A DNA stretch of 64,000 bases from Agarivorans sp. Toyoura001 (GTDB taxonomy: Bacteria; Pseudomonadota; Gammaproteobacteria; Enterobacterales; Celerinatantimonadaceae): positions 1 to 64,000 of the forward strand of contig NZ_BJEQ01000013.1 of the NCBI RefSeq assembly GCF_005405585.1, written 5' to 3'. A program made the translations under genes and the position numbers. Positions 8,190 to 17,824 of the stretch are shown piece after piece. Below the pieces are notes generated by a model. It saw only the letters and a program-made list of their open reading frames with translations. It ran no database searches and was not told the origin of the DNA. Numbering within the stretch: position 1 is the stretch's first letter; the number at the start of each line of letters is the position of its first letter.

Positions 8190-9331
8190 GCCCTGCGCTA
8201 AGTTTGTATGTGCACGTGCCTTGGTGCGTGCAAAAATGCCCCTATTGCGATTTTAATTCCCACGGCTTAAAGCAAAACCTACCCGAGAAAGAGTACATTC
8301 AAGCCTTGCTGGCTGATTTAGACCAAGATTTACAGCGCTTCCCTGCCATGCAAGGGCGAGAATTACACAGTATTTTTATTGGCGGTGGCACTCCTAGTTT
8401 GCTTTCCGCTCAAGCGATTAGTGATTTACTTAATGGTGTAAAGCAGCGTTTAGTCCTCAGCTCTAACACTGAAGTCACCATGGAAGCCAACCCTAGCACA
8501 GCAGAAGCCGATCGTTTTGCTGGCTATTTTCAAGCTGGCGTAAATCGCTTATCAATTGGTGTACAAAGTTTTCAGCAACAACACTTAGACAAACTAGGTC
8601 GCATCCATAATGGTGAAGAAGCGATTCGTGCCTTTGAGTTTGCTCAACAAGCGGGCTTTAAACGGATTAACCTAGATTTAATGCATGGCTTACCTAATCA
8701 AACGCTTGAGCAAGCCATGCAAGACCTACAGCAAGCTTTTGCCCTTGGCCCAAGCCATTTGTCTTGGTATCAACTTACCATTGAAGCCAACACTGCTTTT
8801 GCTTCACGCCCGCCTAAATTGCCTAACGAAGATTTACTCTGGGATATTTATGAACAAGGCCACCAGCAATTACAGCAAGCGGGGTTTAATCAATACGAAG
8901 TATCGGCGTATTGCCGCGATAGTGACCGCTCGCAACACAACCTCAATTACTGGCGCTTTGGCGATTACCTCGGCATAGGCTGTGGCGCTCATGGCAAACT
9001 AAGCGACTTAACTGGCCAGCGTTTACTTAGAACCGAAAAAGTAAAACACCCTAAAGGCTACCTGGAACAAGATCGCGACTTTTTGTTTAAGCAATGGGCA
9101 GTGGAGCCTAGCGACTTAGCCTTTGAGTACTTTTTAAATCGTTTACGTTTGTTTGAAGATATTCCTAAGGCCGAATTTGAAAACCTAACGGGCTTAGGGC
9201 TGGATACGCTTGAATCTTCATTAAGCGATGCCAAGCAGCAAAGCTTATTGGAAGAAAATGAGCACTATTGGATAGTGACAAAAAAAGGCCGTTTATTTCT
9301 AAACGACCTTCTTAATTGCTTTACCGATTAA
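8183..9331 (+). CDS. hemW: radical SAM heme chaperone HemW
   Basis: This 382-residue protein has the radical-SAM cluster motif CVQKCPYC (C-x3-C-x2-C) followed by DF, which marks HemW rather than the oxygen-independent coproporphyrinogen oxidase HemN. It also has GGGTPSLL, the HIHNGEEA-type region and a C-terminal HemN-like domain (about 300-380). HemW binds heme and delivers it to respiratory enzymes. It overlaps the end of rdgB, as in many relatives. Its last codons also form the transcription terminator of the convergent trmB gene. Confidence 0.94.
   Translation: MLSPALSLYVHVPWCVQKCPYCDFNSHGLKQNLPEKEYIQALLADLDQDLQRFPAMQGRELHSIFIGGGTPSLLSAQAISDLLNGVKQRLVLSSNTEVTMEANPSTAEADRFAGYFQAGVNRLSIGVQSFQQQHLDKLGRIHNGEEAIRAFEFAQQAGFKRINLDLMHGLPNQTLEQAMQDLQQAFALGPSHLSWYQLTIEANTAFASRPPKLPNEDLLWDIYEQGHQQLQQAGFNQYEVSAYCRDSDRSQHNLNYWRFGDYLGIGCGAHGKLSDLTGQRLLRTEKVKHPKGYLEQDRDFLFKQWAVEPSDLAFEYFLNRLRLFEDIPKAEFENLTGLGLDTLESSLSDAKQQSLLEENEHYWIVTKKGRLFLNDLLNCFTD
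9285..9310 (-). terminator. trmB terminator embedded in the 3' end of hemW
   Basis: AAGGCCGTTTA (9285-9295) pairs with TAAACGACCTT (9300-9310) with one mismatch around a TTTC loop. On the minus strand it ends in a run of seven T. It lies 30 bp past the trmB stop but inside the coding sequence of hemW (residues around KKGRLFLND). Confidence 0.85.
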
Positions 9332-9339
9332 GGATAGGC

Positions 9340-10074
9340 TTAGGCTTCTCTAGCGAAGATTAAATCCCACACGCCGTGGCCTAAACGGTGGCCGCGGTTT
9401 TCAAACTTGGTTAATGGGCGCCATTCTGGGCGTGGCACGTAATCATTGGTTTCTGAGGTGTTTTTATAACCTGGAGCCGCTTGCATCACTTCCAACATAT
9501 GCTCTGCATAGTTTTCCCAATCGGTCGCCATGTGGAACACACCGCCAACTTTTAGCTTTTTGCGCAGCACTTCTACAAACTCTAATTGCACAATACGGCG
9601 TTTATGATGGCGAGATTTATGCCACGGATCTGGGAAGAACAATTGCACAGTATCGAGGCTGTTATCAGCAATACTATCATTCAATATTTCTACGGCGTCG
9701 TGTTCAAATACACGCAGGTTTTTAATCTCAGCGTCAATGGCGTCGGCCATACAAGCGCCTACGCCAGGGCGGTGCACTTCAATGCCAATAAAGTTGGTGT
9801 CTGGTGCGTTTTTAGCCATTTCAACTAACGATGCGCCCATACCAAAGCCAATTTCTAGTACCGTTTTAGCGTCGCGACCAAATACCGCTTCAAGCGAATA
9901 ATTGCTTGCCTGATGATCCAAGCCTAACGTAGGCCAAAACTCGCTTAGCGCATTCTCTTGGCGTTTGGTTAAACGGCCTTCGCGTTTAACAAAGCTACGA
10001 ATCTTACGTAAACGTTTGTCTTCTACTTGCTCTTGAGGTGCCTCAGGAGTTGGATTTTGGTCTTGCTCGCTCAT
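9340..10074 (-). CDS. trmB: tRNA (guanine-N7-)-methyltransferase
   Basis: This 244-residue SAM-dependent enzyme makes m7G46 in tRNA variable loops. The SAM-binding region is [16 protein letters not shown] (about 73-88), followed by GIEVHRPGV and the catalytic signature [17 protein letters not shown]. The acidic N-terminal tail (residues 1-20) is poorly conserved in the family. The gene is convergent with hemW, 8 bp apart, and divergent from mutY only at a distance: about 3 kb of other genes lie between trmB and mutY, which are usually close neighbours. Confidence 0.96.
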   Translation of the reverse strand: MSEQDQNPTPEAPQEQVEDKRLRKIRSFVKREGRLTKRQENALSEFWPTLGLDHQASNYSLEAVFGRDAKTVLEIGFGMGASLVEMAKNAPDTNFIGIEVHRPGVGACMADAIDAEIKNLRVFEHDAVEILNDSIADNSLDTVQLFFPDPWHKSRHHKRRIVQLEFVEVLRKKLKVGGVFHMATDWENYAEHMLEVMQAAPGYKNTSETNDYVPRPEWRPLTKFENRGHRLGHGVWDLIFAREA

Positions 10075-10141
10075 GATATTTCCAGACTAGATATTACAGT
10101 GACATTCTAAATGTAGAACAGGGCTGGCATTATCCAAAGAT

Positions 10142-10172
10142 CTCGCAGTTGTGCAAGCTTTGCACGCGCGAG
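10142..10172. other. interrupted hairpin between DUF1272 gene and trmB
   Basis: CTCGC (10142-10146) pairs with GCGAG (10168-10172), and inside it GTGCAA (10151-10156) pairs with TTGCAC (10160-10165) around a 3-nt loop. It follows the DUF1272 stop on the minus strand but has no good T run, so it may be an RNA-processing signal or a protein site rather than a terminator. Confidence 0.4.
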
Positions 10173-10187
10173 TCCTTAAGATTTTTC

Positions 10188-10496
10188 CTAGCGTTGTTCA
10201 GGTAACTTACCCGCCAAGCGCGTGACTAACAACTGCTGAACAAGCGGGTCTACCGGCTTAACAACCCGCTCTGTGCTAGCGGGATAATGAGTGACACAAT
10301 TGCCGTTTACCCAATCGTGCTTAGGCCGAATAGGCCGCGCAGTAAAACCACCGCCGCAATTGGGGCAAACATTATCTAAGTGGGTCTCCACGCATTCCAC
10401 ACAAAAAGTGCACTCAAAAGAGCAAATCATTGCGTTGCTAGCATCGGCAGGTAATGGTGCTTCACAACACTCACAGCACGGACGTAATTCCAGCAT
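10188..10496 (-). CDS. DUF1272 domain zinc-ribbon protein
   Basis: This 102-residue protein begins MLELRPCCECCEAPLP and carries AMICSFECTFCVECV and CPNCGGGF. The regular Cys pairs should bind two zinc ions, as in the DUF1272 family. Function is unknown. ATG at 10496 has an AGGAG site 6 nt upstream, better than the in-frame GTG at 10502. Cytoplasmic, no signal peptide. It lies upstream of trmB on the same strand and diverges from the prepilin gene. Confidence 0.86.
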   Translation of the reverse strand: MLELRPCCECCEAPLPADASNAMICSFECTFCVECVETHLDNVCPNCGGGFTARPIRPKHDWVNGNCVTHYPASTERVVKPVDPLVQQLLVTRLAGKLPEQR

Positions 10497-10574
10497 AGTC
10501 ACTCCTATTCGTTATTGAGTATCTATAATAGAACAAGAAACGGTTTTATAAACATATTGGATACAACACTATTG

Positions 10575-11111
10575 ATGACAAGCTTTAGGCAACAGCAATT
10601 TGGCTTCACCCTGATTGAACTAGTGATGGTGATTGTTATTCTTGCCATTATTGCGGTGGTGGCAGTGCCTAAACTTATCAACCTTAAAACCGATGGCAAA
10701 GCTGCAGTACTCAACACCATCGGCGGCTCTATGCAAGAAGGCCTGAGACTGGTTTACACTGAGGCTGCACTGGAAAATAAAGCCATTGGTAATCAGCAAA
10801 TCAACTACCTTGGCACGCCTTTACCAATTTACAATGGTCACCCTGCCGTAGAGGGAACAGACAGCTTTGAAGAACTGAATCGACAAGTACAAGCTTGGCT
10901 CAGCATCGACTCTGTAGCACTAACCACCATTACCGCAGACAACAATGCAGCCCCATTTTTTATAGATAAATCCACCGCGTTTAATCATATCTATATTTTC
11001 TTTTCTGAAGACTTAGCGAGTAAGAGTGTGTTCTTTAATTGCCATGTGCTTTATACCAACCAAGAAAATGGTAGCGGGCCTAGCGTTACGGTAAAAACTA
11101 GCGATTGTTAA
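10575..11111 (+). CDS. orphan type IV prepilin-like protein (MSHA pilin type)
   Basis: This 178-residue protein has a short leader MTSFRQQQFG followed by FTLIELVMVIVILAI, the prepilin peptidase site (cleavage after Gly10, Glu at +5) and N-terminal pilin helix. The remainder is a pilin-like globular domain, with a Cys near 152 and a C-terminal Cys that could form the D-loop disulphide. ATG at 10575 puts the leader at normal length; an upstream TTG at 10515 would make an implausible leader. No other pilus assembly gene adjoins it. It may be a minor pilin of an MSHA or type IV system encoded elsewhere. Confidence 0.82.
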   Translation: MTSFRQQQFGFTLIELVMVIVILAIIAVVAVPKLINLKTDGKAAVLNTIGGSMQEGLRLVYTEAALENKAIGNQQINYLGTPLPIYNGHPAVEGTDSFEELNRQVQAWLSIDSVALTTITADNNAAPFFIDKSTAFNHIYIFFSEDLASKSVFFNCHVLYTNQENGSGPSVTVKTSDC

Positions 11112-11180
11112 AGCAAACCGCTGCTTCATCATCTCACAGATATCTATTACACTAAGTTTGAATACATTGAAGGACACATC

Positions 11181-11672
11181 ATGAAGTCAAAGCCAGCAGT
11201 CCGCTTGTTTAGAGAGCAGCAATTTCATGGTGGCGACCACCCACTTTATCTCGGTAACGGACACAGTTTTAAGCAAGCAGAACATATGGCCACCGTGGTT
11301 TACCAACCCGCTCATTTAAACCACAACGCACCACAAGGCATGCAGGGTAAAGGCCGATTAGACGGCACTTGGATTTATAGCGAAGAGCCAGATAAAGCCG
11401 AAGGTATTCTGGCTAGCGGCATTGAACTGGTCATGGACTCAAGCTTAGAAGCAAACGCTAGCATCGGGCTACATCAGCATACACACACCGAAGAATTGTA
11501 TTACCTGCTGAATGGCGAACTTCAGATCACTGTTGTCGACGGGAAGCAACAGCAAACCCAGCATCTAAAGGCTGGTGACTCACACTGCATTCACCCAGGC
11601 CAAAGCCATTTTGTGCAAGCCGGTGAAGATGGTGCTCGCTTCATTGTTGTTGCAGCTAAAGCTAGTACGTAG
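11181..11672 (+). CDS. cupin domain protein
   Basis: This 163-residue protein carries a C-terminal cupin fold with metal-ligand motif HQHTHTEELYYLLNG (about 97-111) and the second motif around GDSHCIHPGQSHFV. The upstream 70 residues include a Trp-containing segment seen in small sugar- or acid-binding cupins. Its substrate cannot be read from sequence. GAAGGAC precedes the ATG. It lies 5 bp before a Gfo/Idh/MocA-type oxidoreductase, so the two are probably one operon acting on the same compound. Confidence 0.78.
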   Translation: MKSKPAVRLFREQQFHGGDHPLYLGNGHSFKQAEHMATVVYQPAHLNHNAPQGMQGKGRLDGTWIYSEEPDKAEGILASGIELVMDSSLEANASIGLHQHTHTEELYYLLNGELQITVVDGKQQQTQHLKAGDSHCIHPGQSHFVQAGEDGARFIVVAAKAST

Positions 11673-11677
11673 AGCGT

Positions 11678-12607
11678 ATGACTGTGTTAAAAAATCCGCT
11701 AATCAACAACATTAACACCGCAGCAATAATTGGCTGTAACTGGGGCATGGTGCATGTTGATGCGCTCAAACAAAGTGGCCTAAAAGTCGTTAGCCTTGTC
11801 GACTTGGAGCTGGCAAAAGCGCAGCGAGTTGCTCAGCAACACAATATTGCGCATGCCTGCAACCACATTCAGCACGTTCCCGCTGTAGACTTGGTGCTTA
11901 TTGCCACACCAGCGCTAAGCCACCAAAAGCTTATTCAACACTTTAAAGACAGTGCGATTATTTGTGAAAAACCACTACTGGGTTTAAGCCAAGTAGATAA
12001 CAACTTTATTTGGCCGCAGCGGCTTTGGGTGAATTATGCCTTTAGCCAACTGGCCAGCGCTAAGCTGCTTGATTCATTGCTTAGCGGCTATTCTCAGCCA
12101 GCCCATGTGCGGTTGAACTCACAGGTTAACCTGCCCCTCAACTTTACCTTAGAGCAGTGGTTTTTAGAAACCACTAGCCATCCTTTATCTTGGCTATTAC
12201 ACCGTTTTGGTAAACCTTCTCAACAGCAAAAAATAGTGGACGGCCAAAGGCTGAAATTACAACTACAAGCTGGTAAACACCTCATCGATGTGGATTTTCA
12301 CTTAGGTGGAACTGCTGGTATTTTTCATCAAATAGACATCACCATTGGGCAAGATAGTTTATCCCTGAACGGCGAATATGTACCGGGTAAACCTTGGCGA
12401 TTTTCGCCGGTAATGCTGAATCAACAAGCACAAAACCAAGGTGAATATAGCCCACAAGACTGCTGGATTGAGGCTAATCAACGCTCCAGCCAAAAAATGA
12501 TTGAACAATTTAGGGGTAACATCTCTCACGCCGATTTTCTTGAGCAAGGGGGTTTTGATGCCAGTAAAGCACTGTGGTTAGAACAAGCCTTATTCGGTGA
12601 CAAGTAG
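11678..12607 (+). CDS. Gfo/Idh/MocA-type NAD(P)-dependent oxidoreductase
   Basis: This 309-residue protein has an N-terminal Rossmann fold (AAIIGCNWGMVHVDAL, about 16-31), the strand LVLIATPALSH and the EKPLLG motif (about 96-101), where Lys is a conserved catalytic/cofactor residue of this superfamily. The C-terminal domain (about 115-300) is diverged and ends short of the usual 330-360 residues. The nucleotide loop reads G-C-N-W-G, lacking the middle glycine of GxGxxG. Substrate unknown. It follows the cupin gene by 5 bp. Confidence 0.72.
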   Translation: MTVLKNPLINNINTAAIIGCNWGMVHVDALKQSGLKVVSLVDLELAKAQRVAQQHNIAHACNHIQHVPAVDLVLIATPALSHQKLIQHFKDSAIICEKPLLGLSQVDNNFIWPQRLWVNYAFSQLASAKLLDSLLSGYSQPAHVRLNSQVNLPLNFTLEQWFLETTSHPLSWLLHRFGKPSQQQKIVDGQRLKLQLQAGKHLIDVDFHLGGTAGIFHQIDITIGQDSLSLNGEYVPGKPWRFSPVMLNQQAQNQGEYSPQDCWIEANQRSSQKMIEQFRGNISHADFLEQGGFDASKALWLEQALFGDK

Positions 12608-12689
12608 CCACACAAAGATAGCGGTTGTTAATTGGCGTAAAGCACGTAAAAATAGAATCACTTTTCTTGATTTGGGCAATCGTTAAAAA

Positions 12690-13157
12690 ATGAAACTCGA
12701 TAGTAAAGACAAGTTAATACTCGATTTGCTGCAACGAGACGTGAGTATTGCGCTCAACGAGATTGCCGAGCGTGTAGGTTTATCGGCCACACCTTGCTGG
12801 CGCCGCGTGCAAAAACTAGAGCAAGCCGGGTTTATTCGCCATAAAGTGGCTCTACTCGACAGAAACAAACTCAATCTAGGTGTCACGGTGTTTGTTAGTG
12901 TTCGCACTTCACAGCACGATCCCTCTTGGTTAGCGCAGTTTAACCAAGCAGTACAAGACATTCCTGAAATCATTGAAGCCCATCGCATGAGTGGCAGCAT
13001 CGACTATTTGCTTCAAGTCGTAGTGCCCAGCATTAACGACTACGACAAAGTGTATAAACAACTGATTGAGCGTTTAGCCTTTACCGATGTCAGCTCTGCC
13101 TTTTCAATGGAAGTCATGAAATCCACCACTTCTTTGCCCACACATTATTTAAGCTAG
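12690..13157 (+). CDS. Lrp/AsnC-family transcriptional regulator
   Basis: This 155-residue protein has an N-terminal AsnC winged helix (LDSKDKLILDLLQRDVSIAL ... ERVGLSATPCWRRVQKLEQAG) and a C-terminal RAM/Lrp ligand domain (about 68-145, with EAHRMSGSIDYLLQVVVPS). Such proteins sense amino acids or related metabolites as octamers. It lies 9 bp before mutY on the same strand and 82 bp after the oxidoreductase gene, so it could control the cupin/oxidoreductase pair. Confidence 0.9.
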   Translation: MKLDSKDKLILDLLQRDVSIALNEIAERVGLSATPCWRRVQKLEQAGFIRHKVALLDRNKLNLGVTVFVSVRTSQHDPSWLAQFNQAVQDIPEIIEAHRMSGSIDYLLQVVVPSINDYDKVYKQLIERLAFTDVSSAFSMEVMKSTTSLPTHYLS

Positions 13158-13166
13158 CCCTACGTT

Positions 13167-14225
13167 ATGAGTAATACAATTCAAGCATTTCCCACTCGAG
13201 TGGTGGACTGGTACCACCGCGCTGGCCGTAAACATCTGCCTTGGCAGCAAGACAAAACACCTTACAAAGTGTGGCTGTCGGAAATTATGTTGCAACAAAC
13301 CCAAGTCGCTACGGTAATACCTTATTTCGAACGCTTTATGCAACGCTTTCCTAATGTCACTCACTTAGCAGCAGCAGATACTGATGAAGTACTACACCTA
13401 TGGACAGGCTTAGGTTATTACGCCCGCGCCCGCAATTTACATAAAGCAGCCAAAGTGATTGCCGAGCAGTACCAAGGGCAGTTTCCAGAAGACATTGAGC
13501 AAGTCATAGCGCTGCCAGGTATTGGCCGCTCTACCGCAGGTGCGGTGTTATCACTTTCTCTTGGTCAGCACCACGCCATACTCGATGGCAATGTAAAGCG
13601 GGTATTAGCTCGTCATCAGGCCATCGCTGGCTGGCCCGGTAAAAAGCCCGTAGAAAACCAACTTTGGGAACTTGCTGAAGCAAACACTCCTGCTCAGCAA
13701 ACCACTGCTTACAACCAAGCAATGATGGATTTAGGCGCGATGATTTGTACTCGCTCAAAACCTAAATGCGAGCTCTGCCCTGTGGCGGAAGACTGTGTGG
13801 CACTAGCCACTCAGCGCCAAGGCGACTTTCCAGGGAAAAAACCTAAAAAGGTACTGCCAGAAAAGCCAGTGCAAATGTTAATACTGCACTGGCAACATGA
13901 ATACTTGCTGTTTCAACGCCCCATGCAGGGTTTATGGGGCGGTTTGTACTGCTTTCCAGAAATAGCGCTAGAAGACAGCATTAGCCAATGGTTAGAGGCA
14001 CAGCAATTAAGTGCCGATGCGATTTACGAGCTAGAACCACTTCGCCACACCTTTAGCCACTACCATTTGGATATTCAGCCAGCATTGGTTGAGCTAAGTG
14101 AAGCGCCGCCACTACAAGTCATGGCAGACAACCAACAACTTTGGTATAACATGCAAAACCCGCCAAAAGTTGGCTTAGCGGCCGTAACCGAAAAGCTGCT
14201 AAAAATAGCGCAACACGCACTTTAA
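13167..14225 (+). CDS. mutY: adenine DNA glycosylase
   Basis: This 352-residue base-excision repair enzyme removes adenine opposite 8-oxoguanine. Visible are the catalytic Glu region [13 protein letters not shown], the helix-hairpin-helix [12 protein letters not shown] followed by the catalytic Asp in LDGNVKRVL, and the iron-sulphur ligands C-x6-C-x2-C-x5-C ([17 protein letters not shown], about 193-209). A C-terminal NUDIX-like 8-oxoG recognition domain spans about 230-345. Length is typical. yggX follows in the same direction, as in enterics. Confidence 0.97.
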   Translation: MSNTIQAFPTRVVDWYHRAGRKHLPWQQDKTPYKVWLSEIMLQQTQVATVIPYFERFMQRFPNVTHLAAADTDEVLHLWTGLGYYARARNLHKAAKVIAEQYQGQFPEDIEQVIALPGIGRSTAGAVLSLSLGQHHAILDGNVKRVLARHQAIAGWPGKKPVENQLWELAEANTPAQQTTAYNQAMMDLGAMICTRSKPKCELCPVAEDCVALATQRQGDFPGKKPKKVLPEKPVQMLILHWQHEYLLFQRPMQGLWGGLYCFPEIALEDSISQWLEAQQLSADAIYELEPLRHTFSHYHLDIQPALVELSEAPPLQVMADNQQLWYNMQNPPKVGLAAVTEKLLKIAQHAL

Positions 14226-14274
14226 AATTTAAGCCTGCCGTACAACACAGCAGCGCATGTAATAAGGGATAATT

Positions 14275-14547
14275 ATGGCTAGAACAGTATTTTGCCAACG
14301 TTTAAAGAAAGAAGCCGATGGCTTAGATTTCCAACTGATTCCTGGTGATGTCGGTAAGCGCGTGTTTGATAACATCAGCAAAGAAGCTTGGACTGAGTGG
14401 CAAAAGAAACAAACCATGTTCATTAACGAAAAAAAGCTCAACTTGATGAATCAAGACGATCGTGAGTTGCTTCAGGCTGAAATGGTGAAATACTTATTTG
14501 AAGACGGCGAAGTAGACATTGAAGGCTACACCCCGCCAAGCAAATAG
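14275..14547 (+). CDS. yggX: Fe(II)-trafficking / oxidative damage protection protein YggX
   Basis: This 90-residue protein starts [18 protein letters not shown] with the conserved Cys7 (counting the Met) and contains [19 protein letters not shown], both family signatures. YggX helps protect iron-sulphur enzymes from oxidants. It follows mutY by 49 bp and is closed by a strong terminator at 14567-14594. The mltC gene that follows it in enterics is absent. Confidence 0.96.
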   Translation: MARTVFCQRLKKEADGLDFQLIPGDVGKRVFDNISKEAWTEWQKKQTMFINEKKLNLMNQDDRELLQAEMVKYLFEDGEVDIEGYTPPSK

Positions 14548-14566
14548 CTCATGCTAATACCGCATT

Positions 14567-14594
14567 AAAAAACAGAGCCTTGGCTCTGTTTTTT
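14567..14594. terminator. rho-independent terminator after yggX
   Basis: The stem ACAGAGC/GCTCTGT (14572-14578 and 14584-14590) with a short CTTGG-containing loop is flanked by an A run upstream and a seven-T run downstream. It closes the mutY-yggX transcript. Confidence 0.85.
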
Positions 14595-14808
14595 TCACAT
14601 GGATTATTTGCTATTAGGCGGCACTTGAAAATAAGCACTTTTTGCTGCTTGGTAAGCATTCAAGTCAACACCTTTCCCCTGATAAGTCATTCGAATTTGA
14701 GTCGGGTGCTTACTGTGACCGCAAACGGCGCTTGCCCTTGCCACTATTTGCTAATGAGCTTATCAATGCGTTTCTGCTAAGCTAGTTTTTTTATTCGGGG
14801 TAAACGCC

Positions 14809-15690
14809 GTGGCTTGGCAAATATTAAGTATTGTTGCTCCACTTGTAATTATAGTGGTGCTAGGACTGCTTTACGGGCGCAAACATCGCCCCGACATTAG
14901 TGCTGCAAATCGCATGAATATGGAAATATTCTGCCCTGCATTAATCTTTTCGGTATTGGCGAACACTCAACTTGAACTAAGCGATTACAGTGAATTACTG
15001 CTGGCATCCATTTGGGTGGTATTAGGTTCAGGGCTTATTTTATGGCCGCTAATCAAAATTTTTAAACTTAAAGCGCGCACCTTTCTACCACCAATGATGT
15101 TCAACAATGCCGGTAACCTTGGACTACCGCTGATTATTTTGGCCTTTGGTGAAGCCGCCATGCCCATTGCAGTGATCCTGTTTGTGGTAGAAATGGTATT
15201 GCACTTCTCGGTGGGGCTGTATTTTATCGACTCCCAAGCCAAGCTGCTTTCTACCCTAAAAATCCCGGTGATTATTGCTGCTATCGCTGGCCTCATTTGG
15301 GGCGGCTTGGAGCTATCCTTGCCCACCATCATTGCTACTCCAATCGACCTGCTCGGTCAAATATCGGTACCACTTATGTTGTTTACCCTAGGTGTAAGAT
15401 TGATTGACGTGGATTTGAAAGACTGGAAAATTGGCTTATTAGGCGCTGTAGCTTGCCCGCTTAGTGGCTTGATATGTGCAAGTATTACCATAATGATATT
15501 GCCGCTAACACCGCTACAACAGTCTTGTTTGATTTTGTTTTCTGCGCTGCCACCAGCAGTACTCAACTTTATTGTTGCTGAGCAATATCAGGTAGAGCCA
15601 CAACGCGTGGCCTCTATTGTGATGTTAGGAAACATCGCCAGCCTGTTTTTTATTCCCTTAACATTATTCTGGATATTACCTGCAGCTTAA
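14809..15690 (+). CDS. AEC-family (auxin efflux carrier type) transporter
   Basis: This 293-residue protein has about ten hydrophobic segments in two five-helix halves, and the family marks MFNNAGNLGLPLI (about 100-112) and LPPAVLNFIVAEQY near the end. Bacterial members export or take up small carboxylates such as malate or malonate; the substrate cannot be told here. It starts with GTG at 14809 preceded by GGGG at a normal distance. It is a single gene with no obvious partner. Confidence 0.88.
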   Translation: MAWQILSIVAPLVIIVVLGLLYGRKHRPDISAANRMNMEIFCPALIFSVLANTQLELSDYSELLLASIWVVLGSGLILWPLIKIFKLKARTFLPPMMFNNAGNLGLPLIILAFGEAAMPIAVILFVVEMVLHFSVGLYFIDSQAKLLSTLKIPVIIAAIAGLIWGGLELSLPTIIATPIDLLGQISVPLMLFTLGVRLIDVDLKDWKIGLLGAVACPLSGLICASITIMILPLTPLQQSCLILFSALPPAVLNFIVAEQYQVEPQRVASIVMLGNIASLFFIPLTLFWILPAA

Positions 15691-15806
15691 GCCAATGCTT
15701 AGTCTTCTAAACTCCCGAGCCATTTAAACAAAGCACAATCCTCATTTAGTAATGCCGTTTAATTTAACTATATTTATCTATACAAACTCGATTAATGGAT
15801 TAACAA

Positions 15807-17756
15807 ATGAAAATAAGAACAAAGTTTTTGTTGCTGTTACTCGCTGGTGTAGTTTTTCCGGTTTTAGTCATCTCAATCATTACTGTATGGAACGTTAGAA
15901 GTAATGCCGAACTCAGTTTTGAACAACGAAGTACCGCGGAACTAGGGCATATCGACACAACCTTTTCTATCTACCTCAATGGCTTGGCCGAAGATGCTAA
16001 GTTTCTTGCCAACTCCTATACCATCCGTCAATTAGATCACTCTATTACCACCTATATGGGCAAAGCAAGTAAACCTATGACCCCCGATAAAAACGGTGGC
16101 GTTGAACAAACTGCGTTTCATTTCATGCGCGAATTTGGTGAAGCTCGCCCAGACTTAGCCTACGTATATTTAGCCATGGACCACGGTGGCTATATCCAAT
16201 GGCCACTCGGCAAAAACTCTGCTGATTATGATCCTCGTATACGCCCTTGGTATCCGCTTTCCATCGACTCTACTACGCCGGTTCGTATTCCTGCTTATCA
16301 AGACCTAGTCAGCAAGACACCTTTAGTGGATTACATGGTACGTTTTGAAGGACAAAATGGCGCCTTTGGTACCATTGGTGTAGACGTGACGCTAAACAAA
16401 CTCACCGACTTAATTAAAAAGATTAAATTTGGAGAACAAGGCTACATCATCATGATTGAGGACTCCAATACCATATTGGCCGACCCCTCCAGCGAAGATA
16501 ATCTATTCCAAGACATTAGCGACGTAACCAGCTACCAAGCCATTAAAGACTCGCCCCCCGGTTTGCACACTATTGAAAAAGATGGTGAAACTTGGTTAGC
16601 CAACGTGTATTTATCTCCCGACCTCAATTGGCGCTTTATTGGCTTTATGCCCGCCAGCGAGGTTTACCAGCAAGCCAACTCCTTAATTACCTTAATCATG
16701 GGCGTGGCTATTTTAATGGTGGTGGTCTTTATTGCACTTGGGTTCACCTTGATGAATGTCATCACTAAACCAATGATAACCATTACCGAAGGCCTAGAAG
16801 GTATAGCCTCAGGTGAAGGCGACTTAACCCAGCGCCTTAATATCCACTCCAATGATGAATCGGGACAGATGGCCGATGCCTTTAACCGCTTTGTTGAGTC
16901 TATAAATTCCTTAGTGGCCAGTATCAAAGGCAATAGTGAGCAAGTAGATAATTCAGCGGCTCATGCCAGCGAACTGTCTAGTACCATGAAACAAATAGCC
17001 GAAGGACAATTAGCCGCGGTAGAGCAAGTATCCACCGCTTTTCATGAAATGGTGGCCACCTCTAACGAAGTGGCCTCAAACTGCAGCCAAGCAGCCACCA
17101 GCGCCGATGATAGCCAACAGCAAGTGGAAGAAGGTCATCAGTTGATTCAAGATACTGTACTAGCCGTTGGGCAGCTCGAAACGACCTTAAACGAATCTAA
17201 TCAGGCTATGGATGAACTGTCACAAGAATCGGCCAATATTACGGTCATTTTAGATACCATTCGTGGTATTGCTGAACAAACCAACTTACTGGCGCTCAAC
17301 GCAGCTATTGAAGCGGCGCGTGCTGGTGAACAAGGCCGTGGCTTTGCAGTAGTCGCCGATGAAGTTCGTACTTTAGCTGGGCGTACCGCTGAGTCCACCG
17401 AAGAAATCGATAAACTACTAAGTAACCTACGCCAACAAACCGCTAATGTTGCCTCTAAGCTGTCGAGCAGCATTGAGCATTCATCAACCTCAGTTACGGC
17501 CACCAATCAAACCAGTACGGTATTTGAGGCTATTTTGCAGTCGGTACTCACTATACGGGATATGGCGACCCAGATTGCCGCTTCGGCAGAAGAGCAGCAT
17601 TTAGTCGCCGAGGAAATTAATCGTAACATCACTGATATTCACGACGGCTCTAGTCAAGCTAATCAAGTATCACAAGAGCTTGAAGATAGCGCGACCACCT
17701 TAAACTCCCTGGCCGGTAGCCTACAGGAAATGGTCTCACGCTTTAAAACTAGTTAG
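15807..17756 (+). CDS. methyl-accepting chemotaxis protein with dCache sensor
   Basis: This 649-residue transmembrane chemoreceptor has a first membrane helix (about 7-28) and a periplasmic double-Cache domain (about 35-285) with [10 protein letters not shown] and [20 protein letters not shown] second helix (about 295-318) and HAMP domain (about 319-372) follow, then a cytoplasmic signalling domain with the conserved hairpin [20 protein letters not shown] (near 490-509). dCache sensors typically bind amino acids or similar small ligands. There is no CheR-docking pentapeptide at the C-terminus. It is a solitary gene. Confidence 0.95.
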   Translation: MKIRTKFLLLLLAGVVFPVLVISIITVWNVRSNAELSFEQRSTAELGHIDTTFSIYLNGLAEDAKFLANSYTIRQLDHSITTYMGKASKPMTPDKNGGVEQTAFHFMREFGEARPDLAYVYLAMDHGGYIQWPLGKNSADYDPRIRPWYPLSIDSTTPVRIPAYQDLVSKTPLVDYMVRFEGQNGAFGTIGVDVTLNKLTDLIKKIKFGEQGYIIMIEDSNTILADPSSEDNLFQDISDVTSYQAIKDSPPGLHTIEKDGETWLANVYLSPDLNWRFIGFMPASEVYQQANSLITLIMGVAILMVVVFIALGFTLMNVITKPMITITEGLEGIASGEGDLTQRLNIHSNDESGQMADAFNRFVESINSLVASIKGNSEQVDNSAAHASELSSTMKQIAEGQLAAVEQVSTAFHEMVATSNEVASNCSQAATSADDSQQQVEEGHQLIQDTVLAVGQLETTLNESNQAMDELSQESANITVILDTIRGIAEQTNLLALNAAIEAARAGEQGRGFAVVADEVRTLAGRTAESTEEIDKLLSNLRQQTANVASKLSSSIEHSSTSVTATNQTSTVFEAILQSVLTIRDMATQIAASAEEQHLVAEEINRNITDIHDGSSQANQVSQELEDSATTLNSLAGSLQEMVSRFKTS

Positions 17757-17770
17757 TCACTCTCTAATAC

Positions 17771-17802
17771 AAAAAGCCCAAGCAAACTTGCCTGGGCTTT
17801 TT
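17771..17802. terminator. bidirectional terminator between chemoreceptor gene and cti
   Basis: AAAAAGCCCA (17771-17780) pairs with TGGGCTTTTT (17793-17802) around a 12-nt loop that can itself pair AGCAA with TTGCC in part. Both strands show T runs, so it serves the two convergent genes. Confidence 0.85.
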
Positions 17803-17824
17803 CTGTTTCTATCGCACATCTGGC

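Noticed and set aside
14580-14780. 66-residue ORF after the yggX terminator
   Set aside because: It starts inside the terminator stem and shows no known family or good ribosome site.
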